Position numbers and translations under genes: made by a program. From Streptomyces sp. NBC_01707 (GTDB lineage: Bacteria; Actinomycetota; Actinomycetes; Streptomycetales; Streptomycetaceae), in contig NZ_CP109190.1 in assembly GCF_041438805.1 (NCBI RefSeq), positions 3,720,001 through 3,784,000 on the forward strand: a DNA stretch of 64,000 nt, in the 5' to 3' direction. The notes below the pieces were generated by a model. The model made no database searches and was not told the origin of the DNA. It saw nothing but the letters and a program-made list of their open reading frames with translations. This document shows, piece by piece, positions 9,275-22,800 of this stretch (positions are counted from its first letter, which is position 1; the number at the start of each line of letters is the position of its first letter).

Positions 9275-9545
9275 GGGTTCTCCTCTCGCGACCCCGGCGG
9301 ACGGCCGGGGCCTTACGGGCAGGGAAGGAGGACGGCGACGCAGCGTACACACACGGCGACCTCCTGCTTCCACGGTAAGGGCGCAGTCCGGGCCGCACCA
9401 GGAGATTGGGAACACAACCGGCCAATAACGAAGGTGCGCAAAGAGGGGCAAGCCCGCGGGCGGGCAGGGCTGTGACAGGCGGTGGTGGTGGGTTGCCCGA
9501 GGGAGAATCGCGTGGAGCACCCGTCGTCGAGTAGCGTTGCCGACC

Positions 9546-10217
9546 ATGCGTCTCGTCATCGCCCGCTGCTCCGTGGACTACGCGGGCCGGCTCACGGCCC
9601 ACCTGCCCTCCGCTCCCCGTCTCATCCTGGTCAAGGCGGACGGGAGCGTCTCGATCCACGCCGACGACAGGGCGTACAAACCCCTCAACTGGATGTCACC
9701 GCCCTGCACACTGAAGGAGGGCGCCGACGACACCGAAGGCGTCTGGACCGTGGTGAACAAAGCGGGCGAGAAATTGATCATCACGATGGAGGAGATCCTC
9801 CACGACTCGTCGCACGAGCTGGGCGTCGATCCCGGCCTCATCAAGGACGGCGTGGAAGCGCACCTGCAGGAGCTGCTCGCCGACCGGATCGAAATCCTCG
9901 GCGAGGGCTACACCCTGATCCGCCGCGAGTACCCCACTGCCATCGGTCCGGTCGACATCCTGTGCCGCGACGCCGATGGGAGGACAGTCGCCGTCGAGCT
10001 CAAGCGCCGCGGTGACATCGACGGTGTGGAGCAGCTGACCCGCTACCTGGAACTGCTCAACCGCGATCCCCATCTCGCCCCGGTGAAGGGCGTCTTCGCG
10101 GCGCAGGAGATCAAGCCGCAGGCCCGGGTGCTGGCGACGGACCGGGGAATCGGTTGCGTGGTCCTCGACTACGACGCCATGCGCGGCATCGAGGACGACA
10201 AGCTGCGGCTGTTCTGA
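9546..10217 (+). CDS. nucS: NucS/EndoMS mismatch-specific endonuclease
   Basis: This 223-residue protein begins [20 protein letters not shown]. Its C-terminal nuclease core contains [12 protein letters not shown] and [20 protein letters not shown], the RecB-like D...ExK metal-binding site. NucS cuts both strands at mismatches and replaces MutS/MutL in Actinobacteria. It ends in the short DKLRLF tail, which resembles the C-terminal beta-clamp-binding tail of the family. The length is exactly typical. The gene stands alone and ends at a strong terminator. Confidence 0.96.
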   Translation: MRLVIARCSVDYAGRLTAHLPSAPRLILVKADGSVSIHADDRAYKPLNWMSPPCTLKEGADDTEGVWTVVNKAGEKLIITMEEILHDSSHELGVDPGLIKDGVEAHLQELLADRIEILGEGYTLIRREYPTAIGPVDILCRDADGRTVAVELKRRGDIDGVEQLTRYLELLNRDPHLAPVKGVFAAQEIKPQARVLATDRGIGCVVLDYDAMRGIEDDKLRLF

Positions 10218-10233
10218 CGCCGTCCCTCGCATA

Positions 10234-10275
10234 CGCAAGGCCCCGGACCGCACAGCGGCGGTCCGGGGCCTTGCG
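10234..10275. terminator. Strong bidirectional terminator
   Basis: A perfect 17-bp stem (10234-10250 with 10259-10275) encloses an 8-base loop. It lies between the convergent nucS and ATPase genes. Confidence 0.85.
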
Positions 10276-10306
10276 CGTACGGGTGCCTGTCCGTACGGGT
10301 TCCGTC

Positions 10307-12787
10307 TCAGGCCACCGTCGGCTCCACCGTGGTACCGGACTCGCTCGTCGTCGACGACGGGCCGCTCGCCGAGACGGACGTGTCCGGCGTGGTCGGATCG
10401 GGCGGCGTCTCGGTCGGGCTCGGAGTGTCCGTCGGGTCCGTCGGGGTCGGGGTCGGCGTGGGTGTGGTCGGAGTGTTCGTAGGGGTCTTGGTCGGCGTCT
10501 TGGTGGGCTTGCCGGGTGTGCTGGGCTTCCCGGTCGACGGCCTGCCCGACGACGACGGGCTGTCGCTCGGCCCACTGGATCCTGTGGACGGCGCACCGCT
10601 GCCGCTCGGGGTGATACGACTGCCGGACGGGCTCGGCGACGAGGGACTCCCGCTCGACGAGCCCTTGCCCGGTGTCGAGGCGTCCGCCGGCTCGTCGGCC
10701 GGCAGGCCGCCGTCGAGGTCGCCCTCGTCGGCGGGCTGCTCGGTCGTGACGCTGCCGCCGTCCCGGGCGTCGCTGCTGGACGTCATGCCGAGCGTCACGA
10801 CCGTGCCGAGCACAGCGGCCAGTGCGACGCCCGCGCCCGCCGCGACGAGATTGCGCCGGGCGCCGCCCAGCACCGCCGCCTTGCGGCCGCCGGACGCACC
10901 GGTTCCTGCCGCCGGGACGACCCGGGATATCAGCGCGGTTTCGTCCTCGGACCTACGTGGCGCGGCCTTCGGCCCGCTCACCGGTACGGCGACGGGCGGG
11001 CGCGTCGACACCTCGTACCGCGCGGCCGGCACCTCCTCGCCGGACGGGCGGCTGCCGGGCACCTGTCCGCCGGAGCGGTCGGAGACCAGGGCGAGCGCGC
11101 GTCGTCCGGCCACCGCCCCGGACTTGTCGGCGAGCGCGCCGCGCATACCGATCGAGGCCTCCAGCTCGGCCCTGGCCCGGTCGAGATTGCCGGTACAGAG
11201 CGCGAGGACGCCCAACTCGTGGTGGAAGTAGGCCTCTTCGGCGACCTCACCGGCGATCCTGGCAGCCTCCTGGCCGAGCCGCAGGGCCTTCTCCCAGCCG
11301 CTCCAGTGCAGCCCGGCGGCGAAGGCGGGGGCGGCGCTGCGGGCCAGCAGCACGGCTGCGCTGACCTGTCCGGCCCCGTCGCCGGGGACCAGCTGGGTCA
11401 TGGCCGCGATGATCGCGTCGGCCTCGGCCACCGCGCGGGCAGGGGTGACCGAGGGGTGCCCGGACCACCAGGCGTAGTGCTGGGCCGCCGTACGGGCCCG
11501 GTCGGCCGCGTCCTCGCCGTATCCGGCGGCCTCCAGCTGGGCGAGGACACCTGCGGCCAGCCGGTAGCGGGAACCGGCCGGGGAGAGCAGTCCGCAGCCG
11601 GCCAGCTCGCCGAGCGCGGCATCGGCGTGGGTGTCCCCCACGAGCGCCGGCAGATGCGCCTGGTGCGGCACCTCGCCGCCGAGCGCGACCGCGAAGTGCA
11701 GGGTGTCGCGCGCGGGCCCGCTGAGCCGGGAGGCGAGCAGCGCGGCGGGCGCGGCCCCCTCACCGAGGCTGGGCAGCGCTACGTCGTGGCCGTCGGCGTC
11801 CTGGCCGAAGGCGTCGAAGGAATCGTCGACGGGCCGGCCGTCGAAGTAGCCGTGCTCGTCGTACGCGGTGGGGTCGGTGCGCAGCATGTCGCGCTGGCGC
11901 AGCAGGGCGCCGGCCTGGACGAAGCGCAGCGGCAGCCCTTCGGACTCGAACCAGAGGTCGCCCGCCCAGTTCGCCTCGTCCTCGGTGAGCGACCGCTCGA
12001 CGACCTGTTCCAGCAGGTCGACCGAGGCACTGCGGCCCAGCCCGGCGAGGAAGACCTCCTCGAGGTGCGAGTCGGCGGTGGGTGCGGCGATGTCGGGTGT
12101 CGCGGCGAGCAGGAACGCGCACTCCGGCGTCGCGTCGAGCAGCTCCTCCAGCGCGGCCCCGCCGAACTCCAGGTCGTCGACGACGACGACGGCGCCGATG
12201 CCCCGGACCTGTTCGAGCAGGGCGGCGCGGTCGGGACGCAGCAGCGGCGCGTCCAGGACCGCCTCGTACAGCCCGTACAACAGGTCGGTGGCGGTGCGCT
12301 TGTGGCCGGAGAGCCGCACGACTCCGTCCGGAGCGAGGTCCGCGCAGTCGCCTGCGACGGCGTTCAGCAGCGCGGTCCGTCCGGATCCGGCCGGACCGGT
12401 GAGCCGCACCGAGCGGCCGCGCGCCAGCAGACGCACCAGCCGCTCACGCTCCTCCGCGCGCTCCAGGAGCGGCAGTTGGGGCGAGGGGGGTCCCGGCGGT
12501 ACGGGGGGTGCGGCCGCACGCTCGCGGTCGGTGCGCTCGGCGGGGGTGCGGCGGACCGGAGCGGCGGGCTGCTCCCCCGGGGGGCACAGTTCGACCTCAC
12601 TGCCGTCGACCGGGTTGACCGTGAGCAGGAAGTCGCCGGGGAAGAGCTGTACGACGCGAGCCTGCTGCTGCGGCTGCTGGCCGAATTCGGTACTCAACGG
12701 GTCGCGGGACCGTCGTCGGCCGGTGTCCTCGCCGTAGCCGTCGTTGTCATGGCCGAAAACTTCCGGCCCCCGGTGTGTCGGGTCCAT
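10307..12787 (-). CDS. Orphan P-loop ATPase with membrane anchor and Pro/Ser/Thr tail
   Basis: This 826-residue protein has four visible parts. An N-terminal region of about 120 residues is low-complexity. A P-loop ATPase follows, with RLTGPAGSGRTALL as Walker A and GAVVVVDDLEFG as Walker B, resembling STAND/LuxR-type regulatory ATPases. A helical region contains TPR-like segments (AYFHHELGVLALCTGNLDRARAELEA). One membrane helix (VAAGAGVALAAVLGTVVTLG) then leads into a tail of about 150 residues, nearly all Ser, Thr, Pro and Gly. The orientation suggests the ATPase is cytoplasmic and the tail crosses the wall. I chose ATG 12787 because a G-rich ribosome site precedes it. A STAS protein gene lies upstream on the same strand. 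The function is unknown. Confidence 0.85.
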   Translation of the reverse strand: MDPTHRGPEVFGHDNDGYGEDTGRRRSRDPLSTEFGQQPQQQARVVQLFPGDFLLTVNPVDGSEVELCPPGEQPAAPVRRTPAERTDRERAAAPPVPPGPPSPQLPLLERAEERERLVRLLARGRSVRLTGPAGSGRTALLNAVAGDCADLAPDGVVRLSGHKRTATDLLYGLYEAVLDAPLLRPDRAALLEQVRGIGAVVVVDDLEFGGAALEELLDATPECAFLLAATPDIAAPTADSHLEEVFLAGLGRSASVDLLEQVVERSLTEDEANWAGDLWFESEGLPLRFVQAGALLRQRDMLRTDPTAYDEHGYFDGRPVDDSFDAFGQDADGHDVALPSLGEGAAPAALLASRLSGPARDTLHFAVALGGEVPHQAHLPALVGDTHADAALGELAGCGLLSPAGSRYRLAAGVLAQLEAAGYGEDAADRARTAAQHYAWWSGHPSVTPARAVAEADAIIAAMTQLVPGDGAGQVSAAVLLARSAAPAFAAGLHWSGWEKALRLGQEAARIAGEVAEEAYFHHELGVLALCTGNLDRARAELEASIGMRGALADKSGAVAGRRALALVSDRSGGQVPGSRPSGEEVPAARYEVSTRPPVAVPVSGPKAAPRRSEDETALISRVVPAAGTGASGGRKAAVLGGARRNLVAAGAGVALAAVLGTVVTLGMTSSSDARDGGSVTTEQPADEGDLDGGLPADEPADASTPGKGSSSGSPSSPSPSGSRITPSGSGAPSTGSSGPSDSPSSSGRPSTGKPSTPGKPTKTPTKTPTNTPTTPTPTPTPTDPTDTPSPTETPPDPTTPDTSVSASGPSSTTSESGTTVEPTVA

Positions 12788-13019
12788 CGCCAAACCCCCC
12801 CAGACGCGTCGCGCACGGTTGCCCCTCCCGGCCTTGCACGCCCTGCTGTCGCTTCTGGTCCGGTGTCCGCCACGTGGGATCCGTCAATCGGTGGACGGCC
12901 GAACCCTAAACCTTCGCACAGTATCTACGAACCATCGGGGTGCCGCGCCGTCCAGGACATCACGGTCCGGTGAGGATTGTGTGGGTTCGTACGGGTGGAC
13001 GAGCGCCGCCATGCCCGCG

Positions 13020-13367
13020 CTAGACCCGCGGCAGGGAATCCGCCGCGATTCCGCCTTCGATCGCCAGAATGCGGTGCAGTCTCGTCGCCACCAGCAGGCG
13101 CTGCATCTGTGGCGGCACACCACGGAGCACCAACCGCCGTCCGGCCCGCCCGGCCCGGCGGTGCGCACCCATGATGACACCGAGACCGGTGGCGTCCCAG
13201 GAATCCAGCTCGGTCAGGTCGAGAATCAGGTCGCCGACCCCGTCGTCGAGGGCCGAATGCAGGACCGTACGGGCGTCCGCCGCGCTTCGGACGTCGAGGC
13301 GGCCCCCGACGACCAGCTCGGCGTGGTCGCCCCTGATGTGCATATGCGCTCCCCGGAAATGCTCCAT
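13020..13367 (-). CDS. STAS-domain anti-sigma factor antagonist-like protein
   Basis: This 115-residue single STAS domain has the pattern LILDLTELDSWDATGLGVIMGAH. The DATGLG loop is where SpoIIAA/RsbV proteins carry their phospho-acceptor (DSSGLG in SpoIIAA), here Thr60. Such proteins bind an RsbW-type kinase and are reset by a PP2C phosphatase. No RsbW kinase gene is adjacent. The window does encode two SpoIIE-type phosphatases (44671 and 52242), one of which carries an RsbW-like kinase domain. The neighbour on the same strand is the orphan ATPase, 232 bp downstream. Confidence 0.9.
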   Translation of the reverse strand: MEHFRGAHMHIRGDHAELVVGGRLDVRSAADARTVLHSALDDGVGDLILDLTELDSWDATGLGVIMGAHRRAGRAGRRLVLRGVPPQMQRLLVATRLHRILAIEGGIAADSLPRV

Positions 13368-13569
13368 GGCACGGTCGTCTGTCTGTTTCTGTCTCTGTCA
13401 CAACTGACTGCGACAACGACAGGGAAGTTTCCGTCTGTAAGCGAACCGATACCGAATTCACTCCGTGGAGTGACAACGGCCCGCTCAAGGACCACCGCAG
13501 CCGGGGACTTACCCCCGTCTCCCCCGGGCGTGATCGACGGCAGATCAAGCACCCGGGGGCCGAGAACGA

Positions 13570-14418
13570 TCAGTAGGTGTAGAAGCCCTGCCCGCTCTTG
13601 CGGCCGATGTCACCTGCATCGACCATCCGGCGCATCAGCTCGGGTGCGGCGAACTTCTCGTCCTGCGACTCGGTGTAGATGTTGGACGTGGCGTGCAGCA
13701 GGATGTCGACACCGGTGAGGTCCGCCGTCGCGAGCGGGCCCATGGCGTGACCGAAGCCCAGCTTGCAGGCGATGTCGATGTCCTCGGCCGTGGCGACGCC
13801 CGACTCGTACAGCTTGGCCGCCTCGACGACCAGCGCCGAGATCAGCCGGGTGGTGACGAAGCCGGCGACGTCACGGTTGACGACGATGCAGGTCTTGCCG
13901 ACGGACTCGGCGAACTCCCGTGCGGTGGCGAGCGTTTCGTCGCTCGTCTTGTAGCCGCGCACCAGCTCGCAGAGCTGCATCATCGGGACCGGCGAGAAGA
14001 AGTGCACACCGACGACGCGCTCCGGGCGCTCCGTGACGGCCGCGATCTTGGTGATCGGGATGGCGGAGGTGTTCGAGGCGAGGACGGCGTCGTCCCGCAC
14101 GATCTTGTCGAGGGCCCGGAAGATCTCGTGCTTGACCTCGAGCTTCTCGAAGACGGCCTCGACGACGACATCCGCGTCGGCGACCGCGTCGAGGTCGGTG
14201 GTCGTGGTGATGCGGGCCAGCGCGGCTTCGGCGTCGGCCGCCTCCAGCTTGCCCTTGGAGACGAACTTGTCGTACGAGGCCTTGATGCCGTCGCACCCGC
14301 GGGCCAGGGCCTCGTCGGTGACATCACGCAGCACGACGTCCCAGCCCGCCTGGGCGGAGACCTGCGCGATACCGGCCCCCATGAGTCCGGCCCCGATGAC
14401 GGCGAGCTTCCTGGCCAC
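13570..14418 (-). CDS. 3-hydroxybutyryl-CoA dehydrogenase
   Basis: This 282-residue enzyme has the Rossmann motif KLAVIGAGLMGAGIAQVSA at its N-terminus, then VLASNTSAIPITKIA and VGVHFFSPVPMMQLCELVRG, the hallmark of 3-hydroxyacyl-CoA dehydrogenases, with the catalytic His in VHFFSPVP. The C-terminal domain ends GRKSGQGFYTY. It oxidises or reduces 3-hydroxybutyryl-CoA with NAD(P). GTG 14418 is the start, with AAAGGGG seven bases upstream; the frame is open further upstream, but that part is not conserved-looking. No other beta-oxidation genes are next to it. Confidence 0.94.
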   Translation of the reverse strand: MARKLAVIGAGLMGAGIAQVSAQAGWDVVLRDVTDEALARGCDGIKASYDKFVSKGKLEAADAEAALARITTTTDLDAVADADVVVEAVFEKLEVKHEIFRALDKIVRDDAVLASNTSAIPITKIAAVTERPERVVGVHFFSPVPMMQLCELVRGYKTSDETLATAREFAESVGKTCIVVNRDVAGFVTTRLISALVVEAAKLYESGVATAEDIDIACKLGFGHAMGPLATADLTGVDILLHATSNIYTESQDEKFAAPELMRRMVDAGDIGRKSGQGFYTY

Positions 14419-14720
14419 GTTCGCACCCCTTTGTGTCAATCCTCGACGGCCGACGCCCACGTCGGCTCCACGGACGTATTCGTAACGCTTGTTCACATGC
14501 TCTCCGGCGGAGATTAGTACCCGTGGGGCGCGCTGGGGCGGTGAAGAGATACGCGTCACGTCTCACATGACGGACATCACACCGGCACACGTCATTCGGT
14601 GGCGCACCGCGCGCAGTTGAGCGCCCCGCCGCCGAGCAAGCCGTGAAGTCCTCATGCCGTGCGCGCCCGCCCGCGTTCCGGACCGCCGGAGCGGGAACGG
14701 GCCCGGATAGGCTCGGCCGC
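14419..14720. other. Divergent intergenic region, nothing identified
   Basis: These 302 bases separate the divergent dehydrogenase and adenosyltransferase genes and must hold both promoters. I see no convincing hexamer pair, cobalamin riboswitch or small gene. Confidence 0.6.
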
Positions 14721-15293
14721 ATGGTCAATCTGACGCGCATCTACACCCGAACCGGCGACCAGGGCACCACCGCCCTCGGCGACATGAGCCGCACCGCCAA
14801 GACCGATCTGCGGATCTCGGCGTACGCGGACACCAATGAGGCCAACGCCGTCATCGGTACGGCGATCGCGCTCGGCCAGTTGCCGGAGGAGGTCGTGAAG
14901 GTCCTCGTCCGCGTGCAGAACGACCTGTTCGACGTGGGCGCGGATCTGTCGACGCCGGTCGCCGAGAAGCCGAAGTATCCGCCGTTGCGGGTCGAGCAGG
15001 TCTACGTCGACAGGCTGGAGGCGGACTGCGACCACTTCCTGGAGGAACTGGAGAAGCTGCGGAGCTTCATCCTGCCGGGCGGTACGCCGGGGGCGGCACT
15101 GCTCCACCAGGCCTGCACGGTGGTCCGGCGCGCCGAGCGGTCCACCTGGGCGGCACTGGAGGTGCACGGCGACGTGATGAACGCGCTGACGGCGACCTAC
15201 CTCAACCGCCTCTCGGACCTCCTGTTCATCCTGGCGAGGACGGCGAACAAGGAAGTCGGCGACGTGCTGTGGGTGCCGGGCGGCGAGCGGTAG
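14721..15293 (+). CDS. PduO-type cob(I)alamin adenosyltransferase
   Basis: This 190-residue enzyme begins MVNLTRIYTRTGDQGTTALG, the ATP-binding N-terminal motif of PduO-type transferases. It also has FILPGGTPGAALLHQACTVVRRAERS and LNRLSDLLFILARTAN. It attaches the adenosyl group of ATP to cob(I)alamin to make coenzyme B12. ATG 14721 was chosen because the TRTGDQGTT motif follows directly and the upstream extension looks random. Length and motifs are typical. No B12 enzymes are adjacent. Confidence 0.95.
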   Translation: MVNLTRIYTRTGDQGTTALGDMSRTAKTDLRISAYADTNEANAVIGTAIALGQLPEEVVKVLVRVQNDLFDVGADLSTPVAEKPKYPPLRVEQVYVDRLEADCDHFLEELEKLRSFILPGGTPGAALLHQACTVVRRAERSTWAALEVHGDVMNALTATYLNRLSDLLFILARTANKEVGDVLWVPGGER

Positions 15294-15612
15294 GAAGAGG
15301 AGGGGGCCGCCGGATCGGCAGATGTCCTCGGCCGCCGGACGGCCCCGTTGCGCTCCCCCGAAGGGCGCGTCGGCCGGCTGCGGGGACACCCGGGCCGCGC
15401 GACCGCCCCAAGCGACGGTTATGGTACAGGAGTTGAGCTTCTGAGGTTTACTTCCGATCTTTGGTCCAGACCTCTTGACGATTGGTCCAGACCTTCCTAA
15501 CCTCACCGAACACACTGCGGTGAGCGCGCCATGACAAAGCGGGCTCAGGGCGGCGCAGGGTTGCAGTCCACGGACCACCCCCGTTTGTCCGGACCTCACC
15601 CGAGGAGCACCG
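15294..15612 (+). other. Intergenic region upstream of the chitinase gene
   Basis: These 319 bases hold the chitinase promoter and operator (15462-15503) and a 5' leader of about 100 bases. The first 160 bases are GC-rich and show nothing I can name. Confidence 0.7.
15462..15503 (+). promoter_or_regulatory. Chitinase promoter with tandem 12-bp operator (DasR type)
   Basis: TGGTCCAGACCT occurs twice, at 15462-15473 and 15483-15494. Between and over them lies a promoter: -35 TTGACG at 15475-15480, a 17-bp spacer, and -10 TAACCT at 15498-15503. The repeats flank the -35 box. This matches the direct-repeat arrangement known for Streptomyces chitinase promoters and the DasR target consensus, so induction by chitin-derived N-acetylglucosamine metabolites is the likely control. 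Confidence 0.88.
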
Positions 15613-17484
<1,872 letters not shown>

Positions 17485-17529
17485 TCACCGCGGTCCTCGT
17501 ACAACACAGCGCTCAACCCCGAAAAGCAG

Positions 17530-17562
17530 CCGGGGAGACAGGTCCGCCCCCTGTCTCCCCGG
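17530..17562 (+). terminator. Terminator after the chitinase gene
   Basis: A perfect 13-bp stem (CCGGGGAGACAGG at 17530-17542, CCTGTCTCCCCGG at 17550-17562) with a 7-base loop is followed by TTCTTCGT. Confidence 0.85.
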
Positions 17563-17666
17563 TTCTTCGTCGTGTCCGTGGTCCTGCCGGTACGTACGGG
17601 CCCTCGGGCCACGTTCACCCTTCCCGGACTTCATCCGGGAAGACCCTGCACCGACGAGGCCTCGTC

Positions 17667-18113
17667 TCAGGCGACATTGACCCGCTGGCCGGGCGGAGCC
17701 GCCTCCAGCCAGGCGAGAAATCCGGTGAGGGCGTCCTCGCTCATCGCGAGCTCCAGGCGGGTCTCACGGTGGAGACAGCCGAGCACCACGGCATCGGAGA
17801 GCAGCGCCAGCTCCTCCTCGCCCTCGGGCAGCCGCCGGGCGACCACCTCGATCGCGGAACGCTCGAGAACCCGGCGGGGCCGCGGAGCGTAGGAGAAGAC
17901 CCGGAACCAGTCGATCCTGTCGCCGCTGTACCGGGCGACGCCGTACACCCAGCCCTTGCCCGAGAGATCGGGCTCGTCCGGCACATTCCACCGCACGCTG
18001 CAGTCGAACGTCCCGCCGGAGCGCTGAATCAGCCGCCGGCGCAGGCCGAAGACGAAGAGACCCACCGCGACCAGTACGACGACCAGGCCGCACACCCACA
18101 AAGCGAGGACCAT
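17667..18113 (-). CDS. DUF2550 membrane protein
   Basis: This 148-residue protein has one N-terminal membrane helix (MVLALWVCGLVVVLVAVGLF), a basic stop-transfer (RRRLIQR), and a small soluble domain containing GTFDCSVRW and GWVYGVARYSGDRIDWFRVFS. This fits DUF2550, found downstream of atpC in Actinobacteria, including Mycobacterium. I took ATG 18113, which has AGGAGG upstream. It follows atpC by 137 bp with a hairpin between them, so it may be only partly cotranscribed with the ATP synthase genes. The function is unknown. Confidence 0.85.
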   Translation of the reverse strand: MVLALWVCGLVVVLVAVGLFVFGLRRRLIQRSGGTFDCSVRWNVPDEPDLSGKGWVYGVARYSGDRIDWFRVFSYAPRPRRVLERSAIEVVARRLPEGEEELALLSDAVVLGCLHRETRLELAMSEDALTGFLAWLEAAPPGQRVNVA

Positions 18114-18178
18114 CTCCACCGACCTCCTCGCATCGTCGAGTAACGGATACCGCCCGGACTGCACCTGCACCTGCATCG

Positions 18179-18228
18179 CCTCAGCCGCGGCACGGTCTGG
18201 AGAGCTCCAGTTCGGGCCGCGGCTGAGG
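18179..18228 (-). terminator. Terminator after atpC
   Basis: A perfect 13-bp stem (18179-18191 with 18216-18228) encloses a second small stem (CTGGAG/CTCCAG, 18197-18210). It lies 22 bases after the atpC stop. There is no T-run on the minus strand. Confidence 0.7.
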
Positions 18229-18250
18229 GTAAAGACATTCGGCGGGGTGC

Positions 18251-18625
18251 TTACCGCACCGCCACCGCGCGGAGTCGGACATCGGCGCGACGCTCGGCGG
18301 CACCGTCCGTCTCCGACTTCGCACGCTCCAGCGCACGCTCGGCGCGCTGGACATCGATCTCGTCCGCCAGCTCGGCGATCTCCGCCAGCAGCGACAGCTT
18401 GTCGTCCGCGAACGAGATGAAACCGCCGTGCACAGCCGCGACTACGGTTGGGCCCTCGCTCGTACGGATCGTCACCGGGCCCGACTCCAGCACACCGAGA
18501 AGCGGCTGGTGACCGGGCATGACGCCGATGTCGCCGGACGTGGTACGCGCGACGACCAGGGTGGCCTCGCCGGACCAGACACTGCGGTCCGCGGCGACCA
18601 GCTCGACGTGCAGCTCAGCAGCCAA
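18251..18625 (-). CDS. atpC: ATP synthase epsilon subunit
   Basis: This 124-residue protein begins MAAELHVELVAADRSVWSGE, has the beta-sandwich signature GDIGVMPGHQPLLGVLESG, and ends in a helical hairpin (ERALERAKSETDGAAERRADVRLR). Epsilon is part of the F1 central stalk and can brake ATP hydrolysis. The start is TTG 18625 with GAGGAG seven bases upstream. It is the last gene of the atp operon. Its C-terminal helical part looks full length. Confidence 0.97.
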   Translation of the reverse strand: MAAELHVELVAADRSVWSGEATLVVARTTSGDIGVMPGHQPLLGVLESGPVTIRTSEGPTVVAAVHGGFISFADDKLSLLAEIAELADEIDVQRAERALERAKSETDGAAERRADVRLRAVAVR

Positions 18626-18735
18626 GAGTGGCTCCTCGGGTCACCACCCGGCCGTTGGAGCCGGGTGTTGGGTCAATTCTACGGGGCGTGGTGAGGGGGA
18701 CGGGACGCACCCGCCCCCCTCGGTGAGCCATGGGC

Positions 18736-21092
<2,357 letters not shown>

Positions 21093-21095
21093 CGA

Positions 21096-22667
21096 TCAGC
21101 CCTCGCCCAGGAGCTTGCCGTCCGAGGTCTCGAACTGCTGCTTGAAGGCGACGATCGCGTCGGCGATCGACTGCAGCGTGTCGTCGGACATCTTGCCGCC
21201 CTCGGCGATGCTGGTCAGGAGGTCCTTGCGCTCGCGGCGCAGGTACTCCAGCAGCTCGCTCTCGAAGCGACGGATGTCCTCGACCGGGACGTCGTCCATC
21301 TTGCCGGTGGTACCGGCCCAGACGGAGACGACCTGCTCCTCGACGGGCATCGGCTGGTACTGGCCCTGCTTCAGCAGCTCGACCATGCGCTTACCGCGCT
21401 CCAGCGACGCCTTCGAGGCCGCGTCCAGGTCGGAACCGAAGGCGGCGAACGCCTCCAGCTCACGGAACTGGGCGAGGTCCACACGGAGACGGCCGGAGAC
21501 CTGCTTCATGGCCTTGTGCTGGGCGGAACCACCGACACGGGAGACCGAGATACCGACGTTCAGGGCCGGACGCTGGCCGGCGTTGAACAGGTCGGACTCC
21601 AGGAAGCACTGACCGTCGGTGATGGAGATGACGTTGGTCGGAATGAACGCCGACACGTCGTTCGCCTTGGTCTCGACGATCGGGAGGCCCGTCATCGAAC
21701 CGGCACCCATCTCGTCGGAGAGCTTCGCGCAGCGCTCCAGCAGACGCGAGTGGAGGTAGAAGACGTCGCCCGGGTAGGCCTCACGGCCCGGCGGACGGCG
21801 CAGCAGCAGCGACACGGCGCGGTAGGCGTCGGCCTGCTTCGAAAGGTCGTCGAAGATGATCAGGACGTGCTTGCCCTGGTACATCCAGTGCTGACCGATG
21901 GCCGAACCGGTGTACGGCGCCAGGTACTTGAAGCCGGCCGGGTCGGACGCCGGGGCGGCGACGATGGTCGTGTACTCGAGCGCGCCGGCCTCTTCGAGGG
22001 CACCGCGCACGGAGGCGATGGTGGAGCCCTTCTGACCGATGGCGACGTAGATGCAGCGCACCTGCTTGTTCACGTCGCCCGAGCGCCAGTTGTCGCGCTG
22101 GTTGATGATCGTGTCGACGGCCAGAGCGGTCTTACCCGTCTGACGGTCACCAATGATCAGCTGACGCTGGCCGCGGCCGATCGGCACCATGGCGTCGACG
22201 GCCTTGTAGCCGGTCTGCATCGGCTCGTGCACCGACTTACGGACCATGACGCCAGGGGCCTGCAGCTCGAGGGCGCGGCGGCTGTCGGTCGCGATCTCGC
22301 CGAGACCGTCGATCGGGTTGCCGAGCGGGTCGACGACGCGGCCGAGGTAGCCCTCGCCGACGCCGACGGAGAGCACCTCACCGGTGCGCTGCACCGGCTG
22401 GCCCTCCTCGATTCCGCTGAACTCGCCGAGGACGATCGCACCGATCTCGCGCTCCTCGAGGTTGAGGGCGAGACCGAGGGTTCCGTCCTCGAACTTCAGC
22501 AGCTCGTTCGCCATGGCCGAGGGAAGGCCCTCGACCTTCGCGATGCCGTCGCCGGCAACGCTGACCGTACCGACCTCCTCGCGCGAGGCCGCGTCCGGCT
22601 TGTACGACTGGACAAAGTTCTCCAGCGCGTCCCGGATCTCCTCCGGCCGGATCGTGAGCTCCGCCAT
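21096..22667 (-). CDS. atpA: ATP synthase alpha subunit
   Basis: This 523-residue F1 subunit has [18 protein letters not shown] as Walker A and the alpha-type [26 protein letters not shown]. The region after Walker B reads [45 protein letters not shown], which is highly conserved. ATG 22667 was chosen because [11 protein letters not shown] is the family N-terminus; the frame is open upstream but runs into a hairpin region. It lies 133 bp after atpH, the largest gap inside the F1 genes. Confidence 0.99.
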   Translation of the reverse strand: MAELTIRPEEIRDALENFVQSYKPDAASREEVGTVSVAGDGIAKVEGLPSAMANELLKFEDGTLGLALNLEEREIGAIVLGEFSGIEEGQPVQRTGEVLSVGVGEGYLGRVVDPLGNPIDGLGEIATDSRRALELQAPGVMVRKSVHEPMQTGYKAVDAMVPIGRGQRQLIIGDRQTGKTALAVDTIINQRDNWRSGDVNKQVRCIYVAIGQKGSTIASVRGALEEAGALEYTTIVAAPASDPAGFKYLAPYTGSAIGQHWMYQGKHVLIIFDDLSKQADAYRAVSLLLRRPPGREAYPGDVFYLHSRLLERCAKLSDEMGAGSMTGLPIVETKANDVSAFIPTNVISITDGQCFLESDLFNAGQRPALNVGISVSRVGGSAQHKAMKQVSGRLRVDLAQFRELEAFAAFGSDLDAASKASLERGKRMVELLKQGQYQPMPVEEQVVSVWAGTTGKMDDVPVEDIRRFESELLEYLRRERKDLLTSIAEGGKMSDDTLQSIADAIVAFKQQFETSDGKLLGEG

Positions 22668-22708
22668 CTGGGTTCCCTGCTCTCCTTGTTGGGCCCGAAG
22701 TTTCTTAA

Positions 22709-22732
22709 GGGGGTCTGGGGGCCGACCCCCAG
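22709..22732 (-). other. Two mutually exclusive hairpins between atpH and atpA
   Basis: CTGGGGG (22715-22721) pairs with CCCCCAG (22726-22732), while GGGGGTC (22709-22715) pairs with GACCCCC (22724-22730). Both stems are 7 bp and share bases, so only one can form. No T-run follows on the coding strand. The element could be an RNA-processing or partial termination site, or a copy of the G/C hairpins common between Streptomyces genes. Confidence 0.5.
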
Positions 22733-22800
22733 GAATCTTCTGCAATTTCTGCACGGCCCAACCGGGCCGCTGGTCTTGCTTGTTCTGTTGCTGCGCTGTG

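Noticed and set aside
10154..12973. A 939-codon open frame on the plus strand opposite the orphan ATPase
   Set aside because: Same reason; it also runs through the nucS end and a terminator.
14419..14720. Cobalamin riboswitch before the adenosyltransferase gene
   Set aside because: I could not find the B12-box pattern or the expected pairing.
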